From: UBA7803 sp036381275
GTDB lineage: Bacteria; Pseudomonadota; Gammaproteobacteria; Pseudomonadales; Azotimanducaceae
Length of the DNA stretch: 64,000 bases
Direction of reading: 5' to 3'
Assembly (NCBI GenBank): GCA_036381275.1
Contig: DASVDC010000007.1
Location: forward strand, 1-64,000
Part shown: positions 27,104-36,008 of the stretch, in pieces
Numbering within the stretch: position 1 is the first letter of the stretch
Layout of the letters: each line of letters begins with the position of its first letter
The notes under the pieces: model-generated
What the model saw: the letters and a program-made list of their open reading frames with translations, nothing else
Databases searched by the model: none
What the model was told of the DNA's origin: nothing
Position numbers and translations under genes: made by a program

Positions 27104-28072
27104 GTGCACGCTCGCCCCGACATCGGCATCCGGAAGCTCGTCCTGCTGGCCTGGGCCGCTGCCCTGATGGCGATCCCGGATGACGCGTCGGCGCAGGCGA
27201 TCACCGAGATGGAGATCGTCGAGCCGCGCACCTTCGGCCACGTGGTCGGCGACACGCTCCGCCGCGAGGTCTTTCTCACGCTCGACCCCGACTACCGCCT
27301 CGATCCGGACAGCGTGCCCGAAGCGGGGCGGATCGACCGGTGGATCGAGCGGGCCGAGCCGCAGCTCACCATGCCGTCGCTGTGGCAGCGCGGGCGCTAC
27401 CACCTGGTGCTGACCTACCGGATTCTGGACGCGCCCCCGAGCGTCCGGACCATTGCGCTGCCGCAGGAGAATCTGCGCATCGTCGGCCGCGACAGCGCCG
27501 ACGCGCACGTTCGGACCACGCTGGTCCCGACGCTGCGGATCGACGTCTCGCCGCTCACGGCCGCTGCCGGCCCCGACGACGTCACCCCGAGCGCTCTGCA
27601 GCCGGACCGCCCGCCGGCGCCGATCCCGCTGGAACCCCGCCAGCGGCGCCTCGCGTGGACCGGCGCGGGCCTGCTCGCGCTGCTGATGATCGGCGCCTGG
27701 CAGCGCGGCGTCCGGTCCTGGGTCGAGCGGCGGCAGCTCCCGTTCGCGCGAGCCGTGCGTGCGCTGAAACGATCGCGCCCGGACGAAGCGGGCCTGAAGA
27801 TCGTCCACGACGCCATCAACCGAACCGCCGGCCGGGCGATCTTCACGCACAACCTCGACGACTTCGTGGCGACGCACGCCGAATACGCCGCGCTGCGCGA
27901 CGACCTGCACCGGTTGTTCGCCGCCTCCGACCAGGCGTTCTTCCGCGAGAGCGCGCCGCCGGGCAACGGCGCACCGGACCTGCTCGAGCTCTGCCGGCAC
28001 GCGCGCCGGATCGAGCGCCGAACCTACCGGGCCCGGACGGCCCGCCGATCCGCAGCGGAGCAGCCGGGATGA
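27104..28072 (+). CDS. mxaA: MxaA-like membrane protein of methanol dehydrogenase maturation
   Basis: Protein of 322 residues from GTG 27104; an in-frame TTG at 27083 would add seven. A signal peptide or anchor (IRKLVLLAWAAALMAI) is followed by a periplasmic beta-rich region, a single membrane helix near residue 190 (GAGLLALLMIGAW) and a cytosolic tail of about 120 residues. In methylotrophs MxaA, with MxaC, K and L, is required for calcium insertion into MxaF. Here the only dehydrogenase in sight is XoxF, so the metal handled may be a lanthanide (inference). Its TGA overlaps the mxaC ATG. Confidence 0.82.
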   Translation: MHARPDIGIRKLVLLAWAAALMAIPDDASAQAITEMEIVEPRTFGHVVGDTLRREVFLTLDPDYRLDPDSVPEAGRIDRWIERAEPQLTMPSLWQRGRYHLVLTYRILDAPPSVRTIALPQENLRIVGRDSADAHVRTTLVPTLRIDVSPLTAAAGPDDVTPSALQPDRPPAPIPLEPRQRRLAWTGAGLLALLMIGAWQRGVRSWVERRQLPFARAVRALKRSRPDEAGLKIVHDAINRTAGRAIFTHNLDDFVATHAEYAALRDDLHRLFAASDQAFFRESAPPGNGAPDLLELCRHARRIERRTYRARTARRSAAEQPG

Positions 28073-29085
28073 GCCTCGAGTTCGATCAGCCCTGGGCGCT
28101 TCTGCTGCTGCCGCTCTGCCTGATCCCGCTGCTCGCATCGCCGCGGCCGCCGGTACGCTACTCGAGCCTGCTGCTGATTCCGGCCGATCCCGCTTCCCGG
28201 GTGCTGGAGGTGGGACTGCGCCTCGTCGCCGCGGCGACGATCGCGCTCGTGGTGCTCGGCCTCGGCGACCCGTACCGGCCGGGCGCGCCGATCGAGCGCG
28301 TCGCGCGGGGCGCCGAGATCGTGCTGCTGCTCGACCGCAGCCGGAGCATGGACCAGCCGTTCGGCGGCCAGCCGTTCACCAACCCGCTCGAGTTCGGCAA
28401 CGCCGATTCGAAGGGCACCATCGCACGGCGGGTGCTGTCGGAATTCGTCGCCGCGCGGCGCCACGATCAATACGCGATGCTGGTGTTCAGCACTCACCCG
28501 CTGCAGGTGCTGCCGCTGACGGACAAGCCGGCGCCGATCCAGGCCGCGATCACGGCGGGCAACGTCGGCCGCGGGCTGACGGATACCGACGTCGGCAGCG
28601 GCATACTCGCGGCGGCTCGGCTGTTCGACGACCGCCCCTACACGGGCTCCCGGCTCGTGCTGCTGATTTCGGACGGCGGCGCGCGGCTCGATCTCGCGGC
28701 CCGTGAAGCGATCGCGCACGCGCTGAAGCGCAACCGCGTCGCGCTGTACTGGATCTACATCAGCTCGCGCAACGCGCCGGCGATCGGCGCCGCCGACGAC
28801 GGGCGGGTCGGCGACGAGCTGGCCCCGGCGCGCACGCTGCACCGCTTCTTCGGCACGCTGGAAACGCCGTACCGGCTGTTCGACGTGGAGGATCCCACCG
28901 CCCTCGAGACGGCGATCGCGGAGGTCGACCGGCTGCAGAGCCTGCCGATCCGCCGGCTCGACCGGCTCCCGCGGACGTCCGTCGCGGGCGTCTGTTACCT
29001 GCTCGCGCTGCTGCTGCTCAGCGTGTCGACGATCGCACAAGCCGTGGAGAAGACGCGATGGTCCGCCGACGCAGCGACCGGTTGA
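28069..29085 (+). CDS. mxaC: MxaC, membrane-anchored vWA protein
   Basis: Membrane protein of 338 residues. The ATG overlaps the mxaA stop (ATGA). Two N-terminal helices (WALLLLPLCLIPLLA; VAAATIALVVLGLG), then a periplasmic von Willebrand A domain with a complete metal site start DRSRSM (DxSxS) and LISDGG, then a C-terminal helix (CYLLALLLLSVSTI). This topology is shared with BatA-like proteins that work with MoxR ATPases. MxaC takes part in maturation of methanol dehydrogenase. The end overlaps mxaK by 28 bases. Confidence 0.86.
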   Translation: MSLEFDQPWALLLLPLCLIPLLASPRPPVRYSSLLLIPADPASRVLEVGLRLVAAATIALVVLGLGDPYRPGAPIERVARGAEIVLLLDRSRSMDQPFGGQPFTNPLEFGNADSKGTIARRVLSEFVAARRHDQYAMLVFSTHPLQVLPLTDKPAPIQAAITAGNVGRGLTDTDVGSGILAAARLFDDRPYTGSRLVLLISDGGARLDLAAREAIAHALKRNRVALYWIYISSRNAPAIGAADDGRVGDELAPARTLHRFFGTLETPYRLFDVEDPTALETAIAEVDRLQSLPIRRLDRLPRTSVAGVCYLLALLLLSVSTIAQAVEKTRWSADAATG

Positions 29086-29597
29086 TCGGCGCGTTGCTCC
29101 TCGTCCTGGGCGCCGCGGTGCTCTGGGACGGTTTTCATCTCTGGCGCGACGCGCGCGTGAACCGTCTGCTCGAGCGCGCCGCGGCCGGGGAACGCGTCGA
29201 CGTCGACCATCCGCGGCTGCGCTTCGCGCGCGCTTTCGCGTTGCAGCAGGACGGGGAGTTCGAGGCGGCCCTCGAAGCCTACGCCCGGGTCGGTGCCGGC
29301 GGCGGCGCGCTGCAGGCGGACGTCGACTACAACCTCGCCAATCTGTACTTCCGCCGGGCGCTGCGCCTGCGCGACGCCGGCGCCGAGGACCTCGCTTTTC
29401 CGCTGATCGAGCTCGCGAAGGAAACCTACCGGGAGCTGCTGCGCGCCGACAGCGGCGACTGGGCGGCGAAGCACAACCTGGAGCTGGCGCTGCGGATCGC
29501 TCCCGAGGCCGACGACGTGGAGATCCGGCCGGAGCGCAACCCCGAGCACAACCCCCGCTCCGCGGCCGGCCTCCGAGTGCAGAAGGCCCTCCCGTGA
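29058..29597 (+). CDS. mxaK: MxaK, membrane-anchored TPR-like protein
   Basis: Protein of 179 residues with one N-terminal membrane helix (LIGALLLVLGAAVLW) and a helical tetratricopeptide-like periplasmic part (FARAFALQQDGEFEAALEAY; DYNLANLYFRRAL). MxaK is one of the accessory proteins of methanol dehydrogenase activation. It overlaps mxaC by 28 bases and its TGA overlaps the GTG of mxaL. The sequence is poorly conserved in general, so the name rests mainly on the position in the R-S-A-C-K-L order. Confidence 0.82.
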   Translation: MVRRRSDRLIGALLLVLGAAVLWDGFHLWRDARVNRLLERAAAGERVDVDHPRLRFARAFALQQDGEFEAALEAYARVGAGGGALQADVDYNLANLYFRRALRLRDAGAEDLAFPLIELAKETYRELLRADSGDWAAKHNLELALRIAPEADDVEIRPERNPEHNPRSAAGLRVQKALP

Positions 29598-30676
29598 GGC
29601 GCCTTGTCGAGGCTCTGGCCGCCCCGCGCCCGCGGCTCGCGCTGATGGTGCTCGCGGGCCTGCTGCTGGCCGTATCGCTCACCGACCCGACGCTGACGCT
29701 GCGGCGCAACACCTACGACTTCATCTTCACGCTGGACATCACGGGCAGCATGAACGTGGTCGACGCGGAAGATGCCGGCGTGCCGCTCGATCGGCTGACG
29801 TACGCGAAGCGGCTGGTCGGCCGGGCACTCGCGCGGATGCCCTGCGGATCCCGCGCGGGGCTCGCCGTGTTCACCGAGCATCGCACGTTCCTGCTGTTCG
29901 AGCCGATCGAGATCTGTGAAAACCACCTCGTGCTCTCGACCATGCTCGAGCGCATCGACGGAGGAATGGCGTGGGCGGCGCGCAGCGAGGTGGCCAAGGG
30001 CCTCTACGCCGGCATCGACGCCATCGCCGCGCTCCGGGAGATGCACGCCGAGCGGGGACCCGCCAGGACGCGGCTGGTCTTCCTGACGGACGGCCACGAA
30101 GCGCCGCCGGTGCATCCGACCCTCCGGCCGCGGTTCCGCGGACGGTCCGGCGAGATCGGCGGGCTGATCGCGGGAATCGGCGGTGCGGTACCCATGCCGA
30201 TTCCTCGGCTGGACGATCAGGGCCGGATGATCGGCTACTGGGCGCACGACGAAGTGCAGCAGGTCGACCGGCACAGTCTCGGACGCCCGTCCAACGAGGG
30301 CGGTGAGGCGATGGCGGGCATCGATCCCGGCGACCTGCAGGAACGCATCGCCCGAGGCACCGAGCACCTGTCGTCGCTGAAGGAGGGATACCTGCAGCAG
30401 CTCGCCGCCGAGACCGGCCTCGATTATCTGCGCGCGAGCAGTCCCGATGCGTTCGTGCGCGCGTTGCTCGACCCCCGCCATGCCACGCGCCGGCCGGTGC
30501 GGACCCGCGTCGCCTGGATTCCGGCCGCGCTCGGCCTGCTCTGCCTGCTGGTGCTGTACGGCTCGGAGCTCCCGGGCGTGGCCGCTCGCGGCGCCGCCGT
30601 CACGGCGCCCGCCCGCTCTGCGCGGGCCTCCCGCCATGCCGGCACTGCTCGACCAGATCCCGCACCGCGCGGATGA
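29594..30676 (+). CDS. mxaL: MxaL, membrane-anchored vWA protein
   Basis: Second vWA protein of the run, 360 residues from a GTG overlapping the mxaK stop. An N-terminal helix (ALMVLAGLLLAVSL), a vWA domain with LDITGSMNVV (DxTGS) and LVFLTDGHE, and a C-terminal helix (IPAALGLLCLLVLYG) give the same topology as MxaC. The two probably form a membrane pair acting with MxaR/MxaS. The last ~25 codons, an Arg/Ala-rich tail, overlap the 3' end of a hydrolase gene on the opposite strand by 77 bases. mxaD, mxaE, mxaH and mxaB are not seen after it. Confidence 0.85.
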   Translation: MRRLVEALAAPRPRLALMVLAGLLLAVSLTDPTLTLRRNTYDFIFTLDITGSMNVVDAEDAGVPLDRLTYAKRLVGRALARMPCGSRAGLAVFTEHRTFLLFEPIEICENHLVLSTMLERIDGGMAWAARSEVAKGLYAGIDAIAALREMHAERGPARTRLVFLTDGHEAPPVHPTLRPRFRGRSGEIGGLIAGIGGAVPMPIPRLDDQGRMIGYWAHDEVQQVDRHSLGRPSNEGGEAMAGIDPGDLQERIARGTEHLSSLKEGYLQQLAAETGLDYLRASSPDAFVRALLDPRHATRRPVRTRVAWIPAALGLLCLLVLYGSELPGVAARGAAVTAPARSARASRHAGTARPDPAPRG

Positions 30677-31529
30677 CCGTTTCCGGCTCGCGAATGTGCA
30701 CGTAATGGTCGTTCGTGGCGGCGATCAGGTGCGTCGAGCGGGGCGTCAGCGCCGCGAGATCGCGCTGCAGCGTCATCCAGATGGCCTCCAGCTCCTCGGC
30801 ACGGGGCGACGCGGCGGGCAGCTTGCGGCGGTGCGAGATGACGACCAGCGGCACGTCCGGCATCCGCTCCGGCACCGACGCCGGCCGTGGGGCTCGGCGC
30901 AGCGCGGTCAGCTCGCTGCGGGCGGCGATGATCGAGTGCGCCCGGGTGCGGAACGCATTCGCCAGCCGCTGCACGTCGTCCGGCAGGCCGTCGGGCCCGG
31001 CCACCAGTCCACCCGCGACCAGCCGCGCGCCGCGGCCGCCGGCGGAACGCAGTACCACTTCCTCCAGCCGGCGGAACTGGTCTTCGTGCGTGGCATCGAT
31101 CAGGACCAGCGCGGCGGTGCGCTCCGGATGAAGCCGGGCGAAGTGCTGCACGATCAGGCCGCCGAGCGAATGCCCGACCAGCACGTAAGGCGCCGCGACG
31201 CTGCCGTAGCCGAGCACCTGCTCCAGATCGTGGACGATGTGCGTCGGGTCGCGTGGCAGCGGCCCCGGATCGCTCCAGGCGTATCCGGCGCGATCGTAGC
31301 TGCAGGCGCGGGTGAAGGTGGCCACCGCCGGTTGCACCAGCGCCCAGTCGAGCGAGCTGCCCCCGAGACCGGCGTCGAACACCACGGTGGGCGAACCGGC
31401 ACCGCGGCAGTCGAGATGCAGCCGGTGGCCGTCCACCCAGACGTACCTGCCGGGCGCCGGATGGTCTTCGACCGCCGGCGGCGTCACTCCGACGGCGAGC
31501 GTCAGAAGCAACAGCGGTAGCGAGCTCAT
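30600..31529 (-). CDS. Alpha/beta hydrolase, exported
   Basis: Alpha/beta-fold hydrolase of 309 residues with a signal peptide (SSLPLLLLTLAVGV). The oxyanion region is VVFDAGLGGSS, the nucleophile elbow is GHSLGG (Ser), the acid lies in VLIDATHED or later, and the His is probably in the C-terminal NDHYVH. The substrate is unknown; esterase or haloalkane-dehalogenase-like members share these marks. The start codon overlaps the SHOCT gene stop by four bases (ATGA), so the two are co-translated. The 3' end overlaps mxaL on the other strand by 77 bases. Confidence 0.8.
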   Translation of the reverse strand: MSSLPLLLLTLAVGVTPPAVEDHPAPGRYVWVDGHRLHLDCRGAGSPTVVFDAGLGGSSLDWALVQPAVATFTRACSYDRAGYAWSDPGPLPRDPTHIVHDLEQVLGYGSVAAPYVLVGHSLGGLIVQHFARLHPERTAALVLIDATHEDQFRRLEEVVLRSAGGRGARLVAGGLVAGPDGLPDDVQRLANAFRTRAHSIIAARSELTALRRAPRPASVPERMPDVPLVVISHRRKLPAASPRAEELEAIWMTLQRDLAALTPRSTHLIAATNDHYVHIREPETVIRAVRDLVEQCRHGGRPAQSGRAP

Positions 31530-32359
31530 AGCTCGGAGAGGATCTCGTCGACCTTGTTTCGATAAGCCTCCTCGGAGATCAATCCCTTCTCCCGAAGCCG
31601 CTTCAGCGTCTGCAGGCGCCGTTCGATGGAGGCCGCGTCATCCGGCGGATCCGGCGACGCGGCACCGGATGATCCGGCGGCGAGACCGCCGGCGGCGGAC
31701 TCCCCGGACGGCGGTACCGGCGCGGCGCCCGGATCGAGCTCCACCCAGTCCGGTCGGCCGTCCCGGCCGGCCACCGCGAGCACCACGGACGGCTGCGCCG
31801 CGGGCAACCCGCGGCTCCCATACCGGCGGGGCGAAAAGTCCTCATCGAGGCGGCCGTAGACGTTCTTCTTGCGATAAGGGCTGTGGATCTCGCCGAAGAT
31901 GACGTTGAGCCGCCCCTCCCGAACGAACGCCCGCCCGGCGGTCAGCCGATTGCGCTGAGCGAACGCACCCGGCGCCAACCGGTGCGCGCCGATCACGGAG
32001 AAGGCGACGTCCTGCGACGGATCCGCCTGCGCGAGCCCGGCCGACAGCGCCCGCCCGAGAATCTCGAGCTGGGCGCGGTTGAACACCGGAACCGCGGACG
32101 AATCGGCTTCGCCCTCGGCCGGCTTGCAGGTCAGAGCCGCGAGCAGCGTCTCGATCTCGGTCGCTGTCAGGTCCACGGGGTGCTCGTTCGGGGCCGCGGC
32201 GGCGGCGTCCTGCGGCGTCAGGAACACCGACTGATCGTCGCCCTGCCAGATCACGGTGTCCGATCCCGCGGAGCCCGACGATGCGATCAGTGCCCACGCC
32301 ACGGCCCAGAACGCGGCGACGGGGTGCCGGCGGCGAGACCCGCCGGCACCGTCGATCAT
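31526..32359 (-). CDS. Exported SHOCT-domain protein of unknown function
   Basis: Protein of 277 residues from ATG 32359; a GTG at 32380 is also possible and neither has a clear ribosome site. A hydrophobic segment (HPVAAFWAVAWALIASSG) suggests a signal peptide or anchor. The middle is unassigned (LTATEIETLLAALTC; RLNVIFGEIHSPYRKKNVYG). The last 30 residues form a SHOCT module (RLQTLKRLREKGLISEEAYR), a short oligomerisation helix pair. It begins 26 bases after the porin stop and overlaps the hydrolase, so the three genes may form an operon. Confidence 0.72.
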   Translation of the reverse strand: MIDGAGGSRRRHPVAAFWAVAWALIASSGSAGSDTVIWQGDDQSVFLTPQDAAAAAPNEHPVDLTATEIETLLAALTCKPAEGEADSSAVPVFNRAQLEILGRALSAGLAQADPSQDVAFSVIGAHRLAPGAFAQRNRLTAGRAFVREGRLNVIFGEIHSPYRKKNVYGRLDEDFSPRRYGSRGLPAAQPSVVLAVAGRDGRPDWVELDPGAAPVPPSGESAAGGLAAGSSGAASPDPPDDAASIERRLQTLKRLREKGLISEEAYRNKVDEILSEL

Positions 32360-32384
32360 TCGGATGGCCACGCGCTGCACCCGC

Positions 32385-33650
32385 TCAGAAGTACAGGATC
32401 GCGCCGACGGCGATGCTGCTCTCTTCGGCCTTGTTGCCGTTGTGCGCCTTCGCTTCCGTCTCGGTGTATTCGAGCACCACATTCAGCGCATCGGTGAGCG
32501 GGTGGTAGACGCCGACGACGATCGACTCGTTCGACTTCACCAGCGGGGAATCCTCCGGGTCCGCCGAACCGCGATCGAGATCGCTCCGGCCCCAGCTCAC
32601 CCCCAGCTTGGTTCCGGTCTGCGGCAGCGCGTACGTCGCCTGCACGTAGCCGCCGTCCGAATCCCGGAGGTTCCCCTCGAGGTCCATCGCATCGAACAGG
32701 AAGTCGGTGGTCCCGATGCCTTCGCCCTGGTAGTAGTACCCCACCACCTCGAACCCGGCCATCGCCACCCGGGCACCCACGTCGAAGCCGACGGCGTCGT
32801 CATCGCCGAAGGTCGCGCTGTCGATCGCCTGGGTGATGAAGCTCGCCCAGACCCTGAAGTTGCTGTCGTCGGAGAGCTCACGCTCGTAGGCAACACGGCC
32901 TTCGAAGCCGTACGTATCACCCTGCTGAGCGAACGAACCCGCATCGTGGCTCTCGCCCGACAGGTTCACCAGGCCCCACGGGTCGACCACCGCGACGTTG
33001 AACGAGAACCCTTCCCAGTTCGGCGACGCGTACTGGATCTGGCCCTTCCAGTCGGCATAGATGTAGCCGACCCCGATCCGGCCGAGCGACGTATTGCCGC
33101 CGCCGGTGGTCAGATCGGAAATCGTGCCGACGCCCGACAGCGTCATGTCCGCCAGGATCGCGTCGGAGCCGAACAGCCCGAGGTCACGGCCGATCTTGAT
33201 GCTGCCCCAGTCCGAACCGAAGCTCACGAACACCTGCCGCAGGTTCTCCGAGTTGAGCCCCAACCCGCCATCGAGCTGGCTTCCGGTGATGCCGTTCTGA
33301 TTGCCGCCATCGATGCCCGGCTGGAATCCGATCATCAGCTCGGTGGTGAGATCACCGGTGGTCTGTTTGCCGTTGAAGCTGATCCACGACGGCAACAGCC
33401 CCGTGCGCACGTCCCCGACGTCCCGATCGGGTGCGATGGAGCCGCAGGCGAGCCCTCCGGCCACGGGTCCATCCGGGTCCGCTTCGCACTCCGTGTTGGT
33501 GAGGAAGCCGTTGATGTTGCCGGTGATCTGAAGCTGCCATTCCCCCATCTGAATCGACTCGAAGCCGTATGCGTTCAACGTCGGCAACACGAAGACGACC
33601 CCTGCCAGGGCGGTCGTGAAACGGCCGAATTTCCCTGATCGATGCTTCAC
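32385..33650 (-). CDS. Gram-negative porin
   Basis: Outer-membrane general porin of 421 residues. GTG 33650 is chosen because GGAGGG lies seven bases upstream and a signal peptide (FTTALAGVVFVLPTLNAYG) follows directly; the frame stays open upstream by chance. Porin marks are GEWQLQITGNINGF at the start of the mature chain, SSFGSDWGSIKIGRDLGLF with the barrel, alternating strands and a C-terminal aromatic (ILYF). No ligand can be named. It is transcribed away from dusA across the longest gene-free stretch of the window and has a strong palindrome 31 bases upstream. Confidence 0.87.
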   Translation of the reverse strand: MKHRSGKFGRFTTALAGVVFVLPTLNAYGFESIQMGEWQLQITGNINGFLTNTECEADPDGPVAGGLACGSIAPDRDVGDVRTGLLPSWISFNGKQTTGDLTTELMIGFQPGIDGGNQNGITGSQLDGGLGLNSENLRQVFVSFGSDWGSIKIGRDLGLFGSDAILADMTLSGVGTISDLTTGGGNTSLGRIGVGYIYADWKGQIQYASPNWEGFSFNVAVVDPWGLVNLSGESHDAGSFAQQGDTYGFEGRVAYERELSDDSNFRVWASFITQAIDSATFGDDDAVGFDVGARVAMAGFEVVGYYYQGEGIGTTDFLFDAMDLEGNLRDSDGGYVQATYALPQTGTKLGVSWGRSDLDRGSADPEDSPLVKSNESIVVGVYHPLTDALNVVLEYTETEAKAHNGNKAEESSIAVGAILYF

Positions 33651-34492
33651 TGTGAAACCCTCCGTTCGATGACAGAGCAACCGGGCCGTTCTCGAGAACG
33701 ACCCGGACCTTCGACGGGTGGCGCTGCTGCGTCTGCGAGCCTGTCTCGGCGACGACACGCTCATGATGAAAACCACGCTGTTTCTGCGGAGCCGACCGCC
33801 GGCTACCGCATCGATCCGAGCGATGTCCCGGTTCGGTCCCGCGTTACCTGGCAACGCCGGACACGGTGTCGATCCGACACGGAAATCAGCACAGAACCCA
33901 CCCCGGAACGATTCGTCGGGGCCAGGGTGAAGTCGTCAGCGTGCCGCGATCGGGCACGACTGCAGCGGCGCACCGGAACGCGCGCTCGGGCGAAGGAAAC
34001 GAGAAGTGAACGTTGCTGCGTCCGACGGGACAGGAGCGGCCACGGGCGTCGCGGGCACAGGACCACGGTGGCGGCAATTGCCGTCCGGTCCAGCCACTCC
34101 GCGTCTGGCCGTCGCTCAGAGTTCAGGGGATCCTCCCTGTCTCCCCTCGGAGATCACCGCCAGCCTGGCCTCGGTGCACCTCAGCGGCCGCGGCCCATGA
34201 CCGCGGCGAGCGCTTCAGAGGGTACAGCGAACGTACATTAGCTGACAACTCGGGCAGCGCAGGTTTGTTACGAATGCTTCGGCCGCTGCGGCCCCGCTGC
34301 TGCGCGGTTCGATCTGTGCAAGCGCAGCGCGCTCTCGATCCGACATTGGGCTGAAGTCGACGTTGACAAAGCGGAAAACGGAGCTCGGCACGGGGCCGCT
34401 CGTGACGTGCCCTGCGTACCGCCGCAATGGGCAGCGCCGGTATCGACGGTCGCGATCTGAAATGATCACGCGATGACATTACAATTGCGCCG
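33651..34492. other. Gene-free stretch between porin and dusA (842 bases)
   Basis: Open frames here have Arg/Ser-rich, low-complexity translations and no ribosome sites. I see no tRNA, known riboswitch or insertion sequence. It holds the divergent promoters of the porin and dusA and the palindrome at 33681-33706. A 43-codon frame on the minus strand (34215-34346) ending in LRCPSCQLMYVRC is the only candidate for a small protein and is weak. Confidence 0.6.
33681..33706. promoter_or_regulatory. Long palindrome upstream of the porin gene
   Basis: CGTTCTCGAGAACG (33687-33700) is a perfect 14-base palindrome, extended after one mismatch by CCGGG on one side and CCCGG on the other. It ends 31 bases upstream of the porin start codon. 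It could be an operator or a leader hairpin. No T-run follows, so a terminator is unlikely. Confidence 0.5.
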
Positions 34493-35530
34493 ATGAGCAT
34501 CAGACCCGACCACCCGATGACCGCGCAGGCGCCCCGCAGACTCTGCGTCGCGCCGATGATGGCCTGGACCGACCGCCACTGCCGCTACCTCCATCGGCTG
34601 GCGGCGCCGCACGCGCTGCTGTTCACCGAGATGATCACCTCCGGTGCGCTGCGGCATGGTCCGGCCGAGCGGCTGCTGCGCTTCCATTCGAGCGAGCACC
34701 CGGTGGCGCTGCAGCTCGGCGGCAGCGATCCGGGGGAGCTCGCGGAGGCCGCCGCGGCTGGTGCCGCAGCCGGCTTCGACGAGATCAACCTGAACGTCGG
34801 CTGCCCATCGCCCCGTGTGCGCCAGGGCCGCTTCGGCGCGTGCCTGATGCGCGAGCCGGCGCTGGTGGCGCACTGCGTGCGGCGCATGGCATCGGCGGCC
34901 CGGGTGCCCGTCACGGTCAAGTGCCGCCTCGGCGTCGACGATGACGACAGTGAAGCGTTCCTCGAGCGCTTCGTCGCCGAAGCGGCGGCCGCGGGCTGTG
35001 AAACGTTCTACGTGCATGCGCGCAAGGCGCTGCTGAACGGGCTCTCCCCGGCCGAGAACCGCACGGTCCCGCCCCTCGATTACGAACGCGTCTACCGCTT
35101 GAAGGCGCGCCACCCGGAGCTCGAGATCGTGATCAACGGCGGCATCGACACCGTCGGCGCGCTCGATCGGCACCTGGCGGCGGTGGATGGGGTGATGATC
35201 GGCCGCGCCGCGTACCAGCAACCGATGCTGCTGGCCGCGATGGATCGGCACCTGTTCGGCGCGCCCGCCGACGCTGCGTCGGAACGGGTGCCGGATCCGA
35301 CGATCGTCGTGATGTCGGGCTACCGCCGCTACATGGCGCACGAGCTGGACCGGGGCACCCGCCTCGCCGACATGACCCGGCACTGCCTCGGCCTGTTCGC
35401 CGGACGGCCGGGCGCACGGCAGTTCCGTCGAGCGCTGAGCGACGCCCGCCGGCTGAAGGCCAACGATCTGACGCTGGTGGACGAGGCACTCGCCGCGCTC
35501 GGCGACGAGGTGCCCGCACGGGCCGCCTGA
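34493..35530 (+). CDS. dusA: tRNA-dihydrouridine(20/20a) synthase DusA
   Basis: FMN-dependent enzyme of 345 residues that reduces uridine 20/20a in the tRNA D-loop. It has the opening CVAPMMAWTDRHCRY, the catalytic Cys104 in NVGCPSPRVRQGRFGACLM, the FMN-phosphate region NGGIDT and VMIGRAAYQQP. The NVGCPS...GRFGACLM form is that of DusA and not DusB or DusC. It starts at ATG 34493 and is followed by the TerB-like gene after 19 bases, probably on the same transcript. Housekeeping. Confidence 0.93.
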   Translation: MSIRPDHPMTAQAPRRLCVAPMMAWTDRHCRYLHRLAAPHALLFTEMITSGALRHGPAERLLRFHSSEHPVALQLGGSDPGELAEAAAAGAAAGFDEINLNVGCPSPRVRQGRFGACLMREPALVAHCVRRMASAARVPVTVKCRLGVDDDDSEAFLERFVAEAAAAGCETFYVHARKALLNGLSPAENRTVPPLDYERVYRLKARHPELEIVINGGIDTVGALDRHLAAVDGVMIGRAAYQQPMLLAAMDRHLFGAPADAASERVPDPTIVVMSGYRRYMAHELDRGTRLADMTRHCLGLFAGRPGARQFRRALSDARRLKANDLTLVDEALAALGDEVPARAA

Positions 35531-35549
35531 GGGGCGCAAGGAGCGAGAC

Positions 35550-36008
35550 GTGCTGAAGAGCCTGCTGAGCCGCTTGACCGGACCGTCCGACGAAGGCAGC
35601 GCCGACGGTGAGCGCACCCTCGCGCTCGCGGCCGCGGCGCTGCTGCTCGAGGTCGCCTGGGCGGATCACGAGATCAGCGACGCGGAGCTCGCGCGGATCG
35701 AGGCGGAGCTGAAGCGGGACTTCGCGTTGCCCGAGGAAGAGGTGGCGGCGCTGGTGGCGGAGTCCCGCCAGGCGCACGAGGAAAGCGTCGGGATCTACAG
35801 CTACACCCGAGCCATCAACGAGCACTGGAGCGAGGAACGGAAATTCGCGCTGGTGCAGGCGCTCTGGCGGCTGGCTCTCGTCAACGACGGCCTACACCGT
35901 TACGAGGAGCACACCATCCGCAAGATCGCCGAGCTGCTCTATCTCAGCCACAGTCGGTTCATCGAGGCGAAGCTCAGCGCCAGGCGCGACGTCGGACGGG
36001 GGCAGTAG
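35550..36008 (+). CDS. TerB-family protein
   Basis: Cytosolic all-helical protein of 152 residues with the TerB-like pattern: two repeats beginning AAALLLEVAWADHEISDAE and VQALWRLALVNDGLHRYEEH, each with an acidic (D-x-E-like) metal-binding turn. The family was named from tellurite resistance, but most members have no proven role. The start is GTG 35550 with AAGGAG nine bases upstream. It follows dusA by 19 bases. Its 3' end overlaps the convergent STAS gene by 35 bases. Confidence 0.8.
   Translation: MLKSLLSRLTGPSDEGSADGERTLALAAAALLLEVAWADHEISDAELARIEAELKRDFALPEEEVAALVAESRQAHEESVGIYSYTRAINEHWSEERKFALVQALWRLALVNDGLHRYEEHTIRKIAELLYLSHSRFIEAKLSARRDVGRGQ

Noticed and set aside
34215..34346. A 43-codon minus-strand frame ending with CPSC
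   Set aside because: Weak ribosome site and no recognised zinc protein; kept only as a note in the gene-free stretch.
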